Source of the DNA: Rhodoferax ferrireducens
Lineage (GTDB): Bacteria > Pseudomonadota > Gammaproteobacteria > Burkholderiales > Burkholderiaceae_C
Reading direction: 5' to 3'
NCBI RefSeq assembly: GCF_003347515.1
Contig: NZ_QEII01000304.1
Location: 60,823 to 124,822 of the forward strand
Length of the DNA: 64,000 bases
A program made the translations under genes and the position numbers. Shown here one piece after another: positions 1 to 7,296 of this stretch. Each line of letters begins with the position of its first letter. The first letter of the stretch is position 1. A model generated the notes under the pieces. It was not told the DNA's origin and ran no database searches. It saw only the letters and a program-made list of their open reading frames with translations.

Positions 1-138
1 CCGCTCCGCGAGCGCACGTCCCATCTCGAAGTGGAACTCGCCGTGCGGATCGAGAGCTACATCGCGATACATCGCCTTGACCTTCTGCTCAAGCACGGTT
101 GTGTCGACGCGCCCTGTTAGTCCTGTTGCAGTATTCAT
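1..138 (-). CDS. SAM-dependent methyltransferase, ArsM-like (N-terminal part only)
   Basis: The gene runs leftward off the window edge, so only the first 46 residues are visible. The stretch containing MYRDVALDPHGEFHFEMGRA resembles the N-terminus of bacterial proteins annotated as arsenite S-adenosylmethyltransferase-like; the catalytic SAM domain would lie outside the window. The ATG at 138-136 is preceded by a strong AAGGAGAT ribosome binding site. It is the last visible member of a left-pointing block that also holds a phytochelatin-synthase-like gene, which would fit a metal or arsenic stress role. The family call rests on a short N-terminal motif and the substrate is unproven. Confidence 0.55.
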   Translation of the reverse strand, partial: MNTATGLTGRVDTTVLEQKVKAMYRDVALDPHGEFHFEMGRALAER

Positions 139-370
139 TTTCGAGATCTCCTTAGTGGTTTGACCTCTCCCAAAGACGCTGTCCTCATCGCCCAGGACGC
201 GGTCGCATCAAAATCGGTTCCAGCCGGTTGCCTCGTGACGCGCTGGCCGACGATGGACGACTTGGGGCGGTCTCGAGCGGGATGACAGTATTCCTTCTCA
301 ATGCTTTCTCCTCGTTGGTGCTGCCCGCACGCGCCTCATGGCGCCATCTATCCGCCTCTCCGAAGGTGCT

Positions 371-452
371 CGTGTCGGCGAAAGCATACTCACTCGCTAG
401 CGATTAGATTCACAAACAGAAGCTTGCAAATTGAGAAAAATCAACAGTGAGC
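371..452 (-). promoter_or_regulatory. Shared upstream element, copy 1
   Basis: This is one of four related elements (others near 2431-2510, 3210-3292 and 4127-4236), all oriented leftward. On the minus strand it reads GTTGAT, TTCTCAATT, GCAAGCTTC, TTTGTGAATC, then a TATGCT-like hexamer followed by TTCGCCGACACGAG. It lies about 230 bp upstream of the methyltransferase start at 138, inside a 412 bp gap (139-550). Apart from this element and the ribosome binding site, I see nothing definite in that gap. A promoter or operator role is inferred from repetition and position. Confidence 0.5.
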
Positions 453-550
453 AAGCCCCAAAAAAACGCGGTGGCCGCCTGTGTTGGTGTTTACAAGTGC
501 AGTGCTGCTGCAACCGCTTGTCCGGCAAATCTCGCTGACATCAACAAGGC

Positions 551-1195
551 TTAGCGTCTCGCGAACTTGAGGTGCGTCACCTTGGGCGCGGCGACTGTCC
601 GAACGAGTTCAAGGCCGTGCAGGTCGTCGCCAACACCCGCGAACAAGCGCTCACCGCTGCCCAGGAGCGTCGGCGCGAGATTGATCTCCATCTCATCCAC
701 CAGGCCGGCAGAGAGGTACTGCTGGGCGGCTTTGGCACCGCCAGCGAGCGACACATCCTTGCCTCCGGCGGCTTGCCGGGCCTGTTCGAGCGCCGCCTCC
801 ATGCCGTCGATGACAAAGGTGAAGCTCGTTCCTCCTTCAAGTTCGAGTGGCGCGCGGGCGTGGTGGGTGAGCACGAACACCGGGTGATGGAAGGGCGGAT
901 CAACGCCCCACCAGCCATTCCATGGATGTTGGGCATCCCATGGGCCGGGGTGGCCACCAAACATGTTGCGCCCCATTACCCTGGCGCCGATGTTGGCGAG
1001 GGATTCCTCGACGACCGTGGTGCTTTCGTTGACCTCTCCACCTTCCAGGCCAAGGAGGGCACGAAACACCTCCAACTGGAAAGCCCACTCGTGCAGGCGC
1101 CCGCCGCCGATGCCAAGCGGGTTCTGCACGCTCTGGTTAGGGCCCGCCACAAAACCGTCGAGTGACATGGAGATTTTGAAGCGCAGTTTGGACAT
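551..1195 (-). CDS. Dihydrofolate reductase family protein (RibD C-terminal-like)
   Basis: A 214-residue protein of the RibD C-terminal/DHFR-like fold. It starts with KISMSLDGFVAGPN, the usual first strand and substrate loop of this family, has a GRNMFGG segment near residue 75, and ends with the DVSLAGGAKAAQQYL nucleotide-binding stretch followed by a LAPTLLGSGERLF strand. These proteins are NAD(P)H-dependent reductases of mostly unknown substrate. The ATG at 1195 has a good AGGAG site upstream. It follows the methyltransferase gene by 15 bp, so they are probably co-transcribed. It is not a canonical FolA. Confidence 0.85.
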   Translation of the reverse strand: MSKLRFKISMSLDGFVAGPNQSVQNPLGIGGGRLHEWAFQLEVFRALLGLEGGEVNESTTVVEESLANIGARVMGRNMFGGHPGPWDAQHPWNGWWGVDPPFHHPVFVLTHHARAPLELEGGTSFTFVIDGMEAALEQARQAAGGKDVSLAGGAKAAQQYLSAGLVDEMEINLAPTLLGSGERLFAGVGDDLHGLELVRTVAAPKVTHLKFARR

Positions 1196-1210
1196 GTCTG
1201 AATCTCCTGG

Positions 1211-2014
1211 TTAATTGGGGCCACCCACCCGGCCCTGGATGGCCCATGCGCGGGCGATCAGCGCAATTGAGCCGTCGGATTCCGTGGGCAAACGTTGGCG
1301 AATTCGATCTCGCAGCTTGTTACGTGACGCCTCATCCAGGGACATGGCGTAGGTCGGTGCAGAACCTTGCCCACCGAGGAATGGAGCCCAGTAATCGTCG
1401 AAGTCCAAAAATCGCGTGGCAATGTCAATCGGCCTGACCCGGATCGCTGACAGCTTGGCATCGCGGAACGCGAGTTCCAGCGCATCCGGATGGCACAGCG
1501 GAAATCGAACGTCTTCATCCAACTCGCGAACTGCGCTGTCCAGTTCAACAGCGGCATCCCAGAAATAGCGCATGAGTTCCATCTTGTCCGCGTAGTCCCA
1601 AACGTAGGCCGCGATCGTTCCGCCAGCCACCGACGTACGCCGCATTTCGGCGAGACCCCGAGTGGTATCGGGAACAAAGTTGAGCACCAGCCCAGAGACC
1701 ACAACATCAACCGCAGAGCCAGGCAGCGGGATATCTAACGCGTTGGCAACGTGAAACGTCGCATGGCCGTCAAGGCGCGTTCGCGCGTTCGTCAGAAATC
1801 CCTCCGAAGGATCAATTCCGATAAGCTCGCCGGGCTGGCATTTCTCCCAAATGGCGGCGGTCAAGGCACCTGTTCCGCAGCCCACGTCAAGCCAGCGCAA
1901 TGACGGAGGAGGGTTCAGCCAGTCGAGAAATTCATGGGCAACGAGACGGCTCCAGCGTCCCACATACCGCTCGTAGGCATCGCCCTTGTTCCACGAATCG
2001 CTTATCTCGCCCAT
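1211..2014 (-). CDS. Class I SAM-dependent methyltransferase
   Basis: A 267-residue methyltransferase with the SAM-binding motif I LDVGCGTGAL near residues 42-51, the acidic IGIDPSEGF strand end, and a VVVSGLVLNFV motif IV/post-I region. A longer frame extends upstream, but the product most likely begins at MGEISDSWNKGDAYERYVGRW. Its ATG at 2014 overlaps the end of the preceding gene (stop at 2002) by 13 bp, suggesting translational coupling. A GGGAGAG stretch lies upstream. The substrate cannot be read from sequence; this ubiquinone/phosphatidylethanolamine-methyltransferase-like group is very broad. Confidence 0.85.
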   Translation of the reverse strand: MGEISDSWNKGDAYERYVGRWSRLVAHEFLDWLNPPPSLRWLDVGCGTGALTAAIWEKCQPGELIGIDPSEGFLTNARTRLDGHATFHVANALDIPLPGSAVDVVVSGLVLNFVPDTTRGLAEMRRTSVAGGTIAAYVWDYADKMELMRYFWDAAVELDSAVRELDEDVRFPLCHPDALELAFRDAKLSAIRVRPIDIATRFLDFDDYWAPFLGGQGSAPTYAMSLDEASRNKLRDRIRQRLPTESDGSIALIARAWAIQGRVGGPN

Positions 2015-2310
2015 GTCTTGCCGAGCTCTCCCAAGCCCGCCTTTTGCAAGTCCTCGGGGCTCATCAGAATCCGGAATTTGCAATTGGCCTCGAAGCTGAG
2101 AAAAAAGGGTTCTGCAAAGCTGGGAACATCCGACGAATTTTGTACGTCGATCACGAGGACTGCGCCGCGTTTTCCATCCTGCTCAGTGAAGTAGGCCGCC
2201 TCCGGCTTGATGGTTTCGAGGATACGTCCAATGATCTCGCCCGCCTGTCCGCTTCTGACGAGGGAGTTGAACGGCTCATGTGGGATTTCGACCGTAAGTA
2301 GCATTTTCAT
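2002..2310 (-). CDS. Conserved small protein of unknown function
   Basis: A 102-residue protein beginning MKMLLTVEIPHEPFNSLVR. It looks like a single small alpha/beta domain: a strand at 2-8, a helix around 21-34, strands at 39-43 and 50-55, and a C-terminal LSPEDLQKAG-like helix. Similar proteins in databases often carry the uninformative name 'panthothenate synthetase', which I do not endorse as a function. The ATG at 2310 has AGGAG seven bases upstream. It is the first gene of a coupled unit with the methyltransferase and DHFR-like genes, and upstream element copy 2 lies about 120-200 bp away. No catalytic motif is recognisable. Confidence 0.7.
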   Translation of the reverse strand: MKMLLTVEIPHEPFNSLVRSGQAGEIIGRILETIKPEAAYFTEQDGKRGAVLVIDVQNSSDVPSFAEPFFLSFEANCKFRILMSPEDLQKAGLGELGKTWAR

Positions 2311-2430
2311 AGGATGACTCCTGCAATCGCGGCAGTTGAAGGCGGTGCCGCACACGCCTATCGCTATTCGTCATAAATTTGCCATGAAACCCGGTAGCCC
2401 TGCTCTGCAATCTACTCGCCTGCCTGAAGG

Positions 2431-2510
2431 TGGTCGTGCCGGTGACAAGCGTACTCACGAACTAACGATTTGAGTCACAGACTGACGCTTGCGAATTGAG
2501 AACGATCAAC
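2431..2510 (-). promoter_or_regulatory. Shared upstream element, copy 2
   Basis: Minus-strand reading GTTGATCGTTCTCAATTCGC, then AAGCGTCAGTCTGTGACTC, AAATCG, and a GTACGCTTGTCACCGGCACG segment. It aligns with copies 1 and 4 over roughly 80 bp, including the downstream CACCTTC..AGGC stretch shared with copy 1. It precedes the small-protein/methyltransferase/DHFR unit starting at 2310. It lies in the 264 bp gap 2311-2574, where nothing else stands out. Confidence 0.5.
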
Positions 2511-2574
2511 ATATGAGTTGCGGCCGCTACTACGTTCACCCGCCCCGCGTGAATATGAAAATTGGTACAGGCGC

Positions 2575-3045
2575 TCAGCTCAGGAACTCCATCCCATACT
2601 TCGCCGCAATAGCTCTGAAGTCCGTTGCGGCACCGGGCCTTGACGGGGATCCACTATCAACCATCGATGTTGCAACTTCAGCGATGAAGGCATCGAAGAT
2701 GCCGCCGGGAGAACTGATAATCAGCTGGCGACCGGTTTCTGGGCCAATGCTCATAAAGCTGTGAGGAGTGCCTCTCGGCACAAACACCACGTCCCCCGGA
2801 TCCAGGTTGAGCATTTTTTCGTCAAGTTGAAATTCATAGTGCCCTTCGCAAATGATGAATGTCTCATCGTATGTCGGATGCCGGTGAAGCCCTGCTCCAG
2901 ACGCAGGAGGTTCGATCGCTTCACAAAGGGTATAGGCATCCCGGTTGTGTTCGGCGGTAGTTTTGAACGTCATGGTCATCCGCCCGATCTTGTAGACTTT
3001 GCCGTCGCCAGGAAGAAAGTGTTTTGGCTGCACTGCGTTGTTCAT
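2575..3045 (-). CDS. Cupin domain-containing protein
   Basis: A 156-residue single-domain cupin. The first cupin motif is visible as GLHRHPTYDETFIICEGHYEF (two His and a Glu as metal ligands), and the second as LDPGDVVFVPRGTPHSF with the later His. The C-terminal third is a helical tail. The ATG at 3045 is chosen because GGAG lies six bases upstream; two other in-frame starts lie 6 and 12 bases further out. It sits 21 bp downstream of a truncated DUF1801 reading frame, and the two are probably on one transcript from upstream element copy 3. The substrate is unknown. Confidence 0.85.
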   Translation of the reverse strand: MNNAVQPKHFLPGDGKVYKIGRMTMTFKTTAEHNRDAYTLCEAIEPPASGAGLHRHPTYDETFIICEGHYEFQLDEKMLNLDPGDVVFVPRGTPHSFMSIGPETGRQLIISSPGGIFDAFIAEVATSMVDSGSPSRPGAATDFRAIAAKYGMEFLS

Positions 3046-3066
3046 TGCCATCTCCACGATTGGGTA

Positions 3067-3171
3067 TCATTTTTTCGTCACCCTTATTCGCTCCAGAATC
3101 GATCGGACCTCTGGCGAGAACGCTGCGATGTAGTCGTCGATGGTCGCGGGTGTTGTGTGCTCGGCTTTCAT
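3067..3171 (-). pseudogene. Truncated DUF1801 (YdhG-like) N-terminal remnant
   Basis: A 34-codon frame starting at ATG 3171 with GGAGG just upstream. It encodes ATIDDYIAAFSPEVRSILER followed by IRVTKK and a stop. The first part matches the conserved N-terminus of DUF1801 proteins, which are normally about 110-140 residues; the remaining two thirds are missing and the cupin gene starts immediately afterwards. The intact ribosome binding site suggests recent decay or deletion. It could still act as a translated leader for the cupin gene. Confidence 0.6.
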
Positions 3172-3209
3172 ATGGCCTCCTTCGAGGTTTCTGCCAGTTT
3201 GTGCAGATT

Positions 3210-3292
3210 GACGATTTGATTCACAAACTGAAGCTTGTGAATTGAGAACAATCAAATACGGGATTTTCTCAAATGAACGCGGTGACAAGCTG
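3210..3292 (-). promoter_or_regulatory. Shared upstream element, copy 3
   Basis: The best preserved copy. On the minus strand it holds TTGAGAA, 17 bases, then TTCTCAA (an inverted repeat shared with copy 4), followed directly by a second dyad ATTCACAA, seven bases, TTTGTGAAT. It ends about 40 bp before the DUF1801 remnant start at 3171. The two nested dyads look like operator sites. Which regulator binds is unknown. Confidence 0.55.
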
Positions 3293-3313
3293 GGCTGCGC
3301 AAGGTCTCAAACC

Positions 3314-3329
3314 ATGGCATCGCTGCCAT
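3314..3329 (-). terminator. Small hairpin after the phytochelatin-synthase-like gene
   Basis: ATGGCA-TCGC-TGCCAT is a perfect 6 bp stem just past the stop codon of the gene at 3339-4112 (minus strand). There is no clear T run, so this is only a weak terminator candidate. Confidence 0.3.
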
Positions 3330-3338
3330 TGCATGGCG

Positions 3339-4112
3339 CTATCTTGATGGGCTCCCATGCGCTTGTCCGGGCGGGGAATCCGCTTTGGATGAATCCCCGT
3401 TCCGCACGACGATGAAACCCCGCGTGCGGTCAGATGAGCTGTCGGTCGTGTTCATCGCATTCCACAGCGCTGCGGTGGAGACCCAGACCGGCGGGTATTT
3501 GTACGCCGCCACGTCCAGGATCAGAAAACGATCAGTGGCTGCGTCATAGGCCGCAAGCGGGGATATGTGGCCGATCTCGCCTTGACCCAGCGCGGCACGT
3601 TGGTAGTTGACCAACAAGAAGTCACCGCTCGTCCTGAGGTTTTCACTGGCGATGGAGCGGAAGGCGTCAACAGGGGTGTCGGAAGCGTAGAAAAGCGTGA
3701 CCTCCAGACCGTGGGCGCTCAAGAGGTCGCCCAGCTGTGCCAGCGACATTCCTGCAAAGGTGACTTGGAGCGATCCTCGAACTTTGCTGGCGGCGTCGGT
3801 GAAGAATGTCGATTGCGTCACTCGGGGCACCGCGCTTCGTAGCGCATTCAGCACAACAACAGAACTGGCGACGCCACAAAAGGCCGGTCGGGATTGGGAC
3901 TCGAAGTTTTGTGTCAGTTTCTCGTAGTCGGCGACGAAACGCCGTTCAGCAAGTAGCGCTTGGCCGGAGGAAGACGTAACGGCAATGAGTCCGTCTGCAA
4001 GCGGAAGGAGGTTCGTGGATGGCGTGCGAAAGGCTGCGTCCCAGATCGCGATGCTGGCAAGAAGTAGGAGAACCAAGACGGCGGTGCCAGAAACTCGGAC
4101 AAGTCGCTTCAC
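3339..4112 (-). CDS. Phytochelatin synthase family protein, membrane-anchored
   Basis: A 257-residue papain-like transpeptidase of the phytochelatin synthase family. An N-terminal hydrophobic segment at about residues 8-24 acts as a signal or anchor, placing the enzyme in the periplasm. The catalytic Cys79 lies in RPAFCGVASSVVVLNAL, His182 in GEIGHISPLAAYD, and Asp200 in FLILDVAAYKYPP. The Cys-His (103) and His-Asp (18) spacings nearly equal those of plant enzymes. Bacterial short forms act mainly as glutathione hydrolases that remove glycine, and the C-terminal metal-sensing domain is absent here. The start is GTG at 4112 with AGGAG five bases upstream. Confidence 0.85.
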   Translation of the reverse strand: MKRLVRVSGTAVLVLLLLASIAIWDAAFRTPSTNLLPLADGLIAVTSSSGQALLAERRFVADYEKLTQNFESQSRPAFCGVASSVVVLNALRSAVPRVTQSTFFTDAASKVRGSLQVTFAGMSLAQLGDLLSAHGLEVTLFYASDTPVDAFRSIASENLRTSGDFLLVNYQRAALGQGEIGHISPLAAYDAATDRFLILDVAAYKYPPVWVSTAALWNAMNTTDSSSDRTRGFIVVRNGDSSKADSPPGQAHGSPSR

Positions 4113-4126
4113 GTTGTCTCCTCGGC

Positions 4127-4236
4127 TCGTGTCGGCGAAAGCGTATTCAGTGGCGGATGATTTGATACACGAACTGAGGCCCGGTCGTTGAGAACGATCA
4201 GCAACGGGGAATTCTCAAAATACACGGTGACAAGCT
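4127..4236 (-). promoter_or_regulatory. Shared upstream element, copy 4
   Basis: This element precedes the phytochelatin-synthase-like gene. It shares CAGCTTGTCACCG and the TTGAGAA-N17-TTCTCAA dyad with copy 3, and TACGCTTTCGCCGACACGAG with copy 1. The central dyad is partly degenerate (TTCGTGTATC). At about 110 bp it is the longest copy and suggests the whole promoter region was duplicated rather than a single site. Confidence 0.55.
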
Positions 4237-4249
4237 GTGCGGGTGTACG

Positions 4250-4296
4250 CTGCTAAATTAATAGCTACCTGCGCATATCCATCAAGGGCTAGAACC
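4250..4296 (+). repeat. Comamonadaceae-type intergenic repeat, copy 1
   Basis: Contains GCTAAATTAATAGCTACCTG, CGCATATCC and AAGGGCTAGAA. Five similar copies occur in the window (7241, 30332, 37921, 63000, 63261). This copy overlaps the last codons and the stop of the LysR gene ending at 4282, so it has supplied the C-terminus of that protein. The family assignment of the repeat is from memory. Confidence 0.7.
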
Positions 4297-5211
4297 ACTT
4301 TTCATGAATAATTCGGCGCACAGGCCGCGCAGCCATCGGTTGCCGGCATCGTGGTGGTAACGGGCGTGCCAGTACTGTTTGACGGTGAAGCCGGGTATCT
4401 CAAATGGGCAGGGCAGCACGCGCAGCCCGGCGGCGCGGGCCAGGGTTTCGCCAATGTGGCGGGGCAGGGTGGCGATCAGGTCGCTGCTGGAAAGAATGGC
4501 CGACAGGCCCAGAAAACCCGGCATCTCTAGCCGCAGGTTACGCGTAATGTGTTGTGAGGCCACGGTGTCGTCGAGCAGCTGGTAGCCCGTGCCGGAACTG
4601 ATGCTGATGTGCGCCTCGGCCTGGTAGCGCGCTAGGTTCCAGTGCGCCACGTCGTCGTCGATCACCCGCGGATGGTGGGCGTTGGCCAGACAAATCCAGT
4701 CTTGCGCGTACAGCGTCTGCTGGTAGAAACCGGCGTCCAGCCAGGGCAAAAAACCCAAGGCCAGGTCGGCTTCACCTGTCTGCAAGGCCTGGGCCAGATG
4801 AGCGTCGATGCGACTCGCCGCGAGCACCACGCCGGGGGCGACGGCCCGCACATGTGCCAGGAGCTGCGGCAGCAGGGTGATGTGGCTGGCGTCGGTCATG
4901 CAGATCGTGAAGCGCAGCTGCGCCGTCGAGGGGTCAAAGGGCGCGCCGGCCTGCGTCAGCCGTTGCAGCCCGGCCAGCACCTCGCGCACGGTGCTGATCA
5001 GCGCATCGGTGCGCGGCGTCGGCAGCATACCTTCAGCGGTGCGCACAAACAGTGGGTCCCCGAGCTGCTGGCGCAGCTTGGCGAGCCAGATGCTGACCGT
5101 GGGCTGGCTCTGGCCCAGCGCCTCGGCCGAGCGCGTCACGCTGCGCGTGGTGTAGAGCTGGTCCAAGAGGCGCAGCAGCTTGATGTCGAGCAGTGAGGGG
5201 TCGGCGTCCAT
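4282..5211 (-). CDS. LysR family transcriptional regulator
   Basis: A 309-residue LysR-type regulator. The N-terminal winged helix-turn-helix covers about residues 7-65, with LLRLLDQLYTTRSVTRSAEA and QSQPTVSIWLAKLRQQLGDP as the recognition region. The remainder is a substrate-binding effector domain. ATG 5211 is preferred over a TTG ten codons upstream because the HTH then starts at the usual distance. It is divergent from the operon beginning at 5321, with a dyad at 5252-5270 between them, so it probably regulates that operon in response to a carboxylic acid. The C-terminus is formed by an intergenic repeat. Confidence 0.9.
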   Translation of the reverse strand: MDADPSLLDIKLLRLLDQLYTTRSVTRSAEALGQSQPTVSIWLAKLRQQLGDPLFVRTAEGMLPTPRTDALISTVREVLAGLQRLTQAGAPFDPSTAQLRFTICMTDASHITLLPQLLAHVRAVAPGVVLAASRIDAHLAQALQTGEADLALGFLPWLDAGFYQQTLYAQDWICLANAHHPRVIDDDVAHWNLARYQAEAHISISSGTGYQLLDDTVASQHITRNLRLEMPGFLGLSAILSSSDLIATLPRHIGETLARAAGLRVLPCPFEIPGFTVKQYWHARYHHDAGNRWLRGLCAELFMKSGSSP

Positions 5212-5251
5212 GGCAGTGTTGACTTCTATTGTGTAGGGCAATGACGTCTAT

Positions 5252-5270
5252 TGTCTCCATTGCATGGACA
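5252..5270. promoter_or_regulatory. Candidate LysR operator
   Basis: TGTCTCCATTGCATGGACA is an imperfect dyad (TGTC-CCAT / ATGG-ACA) midway between the divergent LysR gene (start 5211) and the reductase gene (start 5321). Position and symmetry fit a LysR-type binding site; binding is not demonstrated. Confidence 0.45.
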
Positions 5271-5320
5271 GTATGGAGGAGGGCGCCCAAAATCCACCCC
5301 GAACCTTGCAGGAGATTGAT

Positions 5321-6259
5321 TTGAGGATTTGTATTTTGGGCGCTGGCGCACTGGGTTGCGCACTCGGTGGCGTGCTGACCGAAGCGGGCAACGAGGTCTG
5401 GCTGATCAACCGCAACGCCGACCCGGTCGAGGCCATGAACCGCCGTGGCCTGATCCTGCGCGACGGCGGGGTCGACCGCACGGTGGCCGTGCATGCGGCG
5501 ACCACGGCCGCGCCGGTCGGTGTGGTCGAGCTGGTGATCGTGCTGGTCAAGTCCTTTCACACGCGCGCCGCCATGTCAGCCGCCACTTCGCTTATCGGGG
5601 AGGGCACGGCCGTGTTGTCGCTGCAGAACGGTCTGGGCCACGAGGACATCCTGGCCGAGATTGTCGGCCGCGATCGCGTGCTGGCCGGCAAGACCTACGC
5701 CGGCGGTTCGCAATTGGCGCCGGGCCATGTGCTCATCGGCACGCGCGGCAAGGACACCCACATTGGCGAACTGGACGGTGTTGTGAGCGAGCGCGTGCAG
5801 CGCATTGCCCAGGTCTTTAACGCCGCCGGGCTGGAGACTTTCGTCAGCGACAACATCATGGGAACCATGTGGGACAAGTTGCTCATCAACGTGGCGACCG
5901 GAGCCCTGACCGGCATCACGCGCCTGAGCTATGGCGAGCTGTACCAGCAACCCGAACTGGAAACCTGCGGCGTGGCGGCGGTGGCCGAGGCCATCGCGGT
6001 AGCGAAGGCCAGTGGTATCCGCCTCAGCAACACCGACCCGCGCGAGGCCTGGCTCAAAGCCGGTGCCGGTCTGCCTTATGAATTCAAGACCTCGATGCTG
6101 CAAAGCCTGGAAAAAGGCTCGGTCACCGAGATCGATTTTGTGAACGGCTCGGTGGTGCGCTGGGGTGCCAAATGCGGTGTACCGACGCCGGTCAACCAGA
6201 CCCTGGTGGCCTGTATCAAAGGCCTGGAGTGTGGCCTCATTCAGAGCCCGGCCCGCTGA
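5321..6259 (+). CDS. Ketopantoate reductase family oxidoreductase (PanE/ApbA-like)
   Basis: A 312-residue NAD(P)-dependent 2-hydroxyacid reductase. The N-terminal Rossmann motif is ILGAGALGCALGGVL. The conserved middle LQNGLGHEDIL and the catalytic-lysine helix MGTMWDKLLINVATGALTGI match PanE. The TTG at 5321 is preferred because AGGAG lies six bases upstream and the product then starts at the first strand; an in-frame ATG at 5264 would add 19 unlikely residues. As first gene of a LysR-linked operon with VOC, MaoC and CoA-transferase genes, it more likely acts in catabolism of a branched or hydroxy acid than in pantothenate synthesis. Confidence 0.8.
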   Translation: MRICILGAGALGCALGGVLTEAGNEVWLINRNADPVEAMNRRGLILRDGGVDRTVAVHAATTAAPVGVVELVIVLVKSFHTRAAMSAATSLIGEGTAVLSLQNGLGHEDILAEIVGRDRVLAGKTYAGGSQLAPGHVLIGTRGKDTHIGELDGVVSERVQRIAQVFNAAGLETFVSDNIMGTMWDKLLINVATGALTGITRLSYGELYQQPELETCGVAAVAEAIAVAKASGIRLSNTDPREAWLKAGAGLPYEFKTSMLQSLEKGSVTEIDFVNGSVVRWGAKCGVPTPVNQTLVACIKGLECGLIQSPAR

Positions 6260-6277
6260 AATTTTGAAGGTACTTAA

Positions 6278-6676
6278 ATGACACAAGCAAAAAAATCCTA
6301 TGTCGAACACGTCGCCGTGCGCGTGAAAGACATCCAGTGGCACATCAACTTCTTCTACGAGGTGCTGGGCATGGACGTGCGCGAGATCGAAGGCCCGACT
6401 GACGCACCGCGCCAGTACTGGACCCTCGGCGGCATGCAGCTCATCAGCACGCCCGACTTCGAGGCAGCGCCCAGCAACGACGCCGGCTGGCTGGCGCATC
6501 TGGGCATCATGGTCGAAGACCTCGACGGCGCCCTGGCCGCCGCCCAGCGCTGGTGCGTGAAGCCCTTGCCCCAGGGCCGCAACTGGTTGCAATTGCCCGA
6601 CGGTCTGGCGGTGGAACTGATCCAGGCCAGCGGCGATGCCGTGGCCCGGGTATTGGCCATCAATCCCAGAGCTTGA
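6278..6676 (+). CDS. VOC family protein (glyoxalase-like)
   Basis: A 132-residue single VOC module of paired beta-alpha-beta-beta-beta units. YVEHVAVRVKDIQWHINFFY at residues 8-27 is the first half, with His11 a possible metal ligand, and LAHLGIMVEDLDGALAAAQR begins the second half, ending in LPDGLAVELIQ with a Glu ligand. Such proteins include epimerases, lyases and dioxygenases. It sits 18 bp after the PanE-like gene, within the same operon. The substrate is unknown. Confidence 0.75.
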   Translation: MTQAKKSYVEHVAVRVKDIQWHINFFYEVLGMDVREIEGPTDAPRQYWTLGGMQLISTPDFEAAPSNDAGWLAHLGIMVEDLDGALAAAQRWCVKPLPQGRNWLQLPDGLAVELIQASGDAVARVLAINPRA

Positions 6677-6721
6677 AACTGACGCGCTGCCATCAACACC
6701 CTTCTATCAAGAGACAAGACC

Positions 6722-7195
6722 ATGCCCAAGCCCAATATCCAGTTCACTACCCCCGAGAAATACTGGGACGACGCCCAGGTCGGCGACGAATGCAGCAGTC
6801 CGACCTATACCGTCACCGCCGAACGCATTGATGCCTACGCCGAACTCACCGGCGATTTCACGCCCGTGCATGTGGACGAGGAATACGCCAAGGCCTCGCA
6901 CTTTGGCTGCCGTGTGGCGCACGGCCTGATGGGCCTGTCGGTGGCCGACGGCCTGAAAACGCAGTGCGAATACCGCTTTTTGCCCGGCATGTCGCTGGGC
7001 TGGACCTGGGACTTTTTGCTGCCGATCAAGATCAACGACGTGCTGCACATCAAGTTCTCGGTGGGCAGCATGCGGCCGTCGAAAAGCAAGCCGGGCTGGG
7101 GCATTGTGGTGCTGCCCGCCGAGCTGATCAACCAGCACGGGCAGGTGGTGCACAAGGGCGAGCATCGCCTGATGGTGCCCAGAAGGCCAGTTTGA
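6722..7195 (+). CDS. MaoC family dehydratase
   Basis: A 157-residue hot-dog-fold protein with the hydratase signature: Asp45 and His50 in TGDFTPVHVDEEYA and the GCRVAHGLMGLSVADGL helix. The family hydrates enoyl-CoA or dehydrates 3-hydroxyacyl-CoA and mesaconyl/methylmalyl-type CoA esters. With a class III CoA-transferase as the next gene, the pathway probably activates an acid to its CoA thioester and hydrates or dehydrates it. No dehydrogenase or thiolase of a beta-oxidation cycle is present nearby. Confidence 0.85.
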   Translation: MPKPNIQFTTPEKYWDDAQVGDECSSPTYTVTAERIDAYAELTGDFTPVHVDEEYAKASHFGCRVAHGLMGLSVADGLKTQCEYRFLPGMSLGWTWDFLLPIKINDVLHIKFSVGSMRPSKSKPGWGIVVLPAELINQHGQVVHKGEHRLMVPRRPV

Positions 7196-7240
7196 GGCCA
7201 CGTCCCGTCCCACGTCTCGTCATTGCGAGAAGTTCAATAG

Positions 7241-7290
7241 CGCTACTAAATTAATAGCTATTTGCACCCTATTCACGAGGGCTAGAGGCA
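7241..7290 (+). repeat. Comamonadaceae-type intergenic repeat, copy 2
   Basis: Contains CTACTAAATTAATAGCTATT, TGCACCC and GAGGGCTAGAGGC, ending seven bases before the CoA-transferase ATG. It therefore fills the leader of that gene; no good ribosome binding site is visible apart from the GAGGGC/AGAGG within the repeat. Just upstream (7218-7229) is a fragment CGTCATTGCGAG that resembles the repeat at 17538-17610. Confidence 0.7.
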
Positions 7291-7296
7291 TATTTA

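Noticed and set aside
139..4250. Integron-like cassette array: small stress genes in one direction separated by related sequences
   Set aside because: The repeated elements lack the RYYYAAC and GTTRRRY core sites of attC, lie at variable distances upstream of starts, and no integrase is visible. A shared promoter family explains them better.
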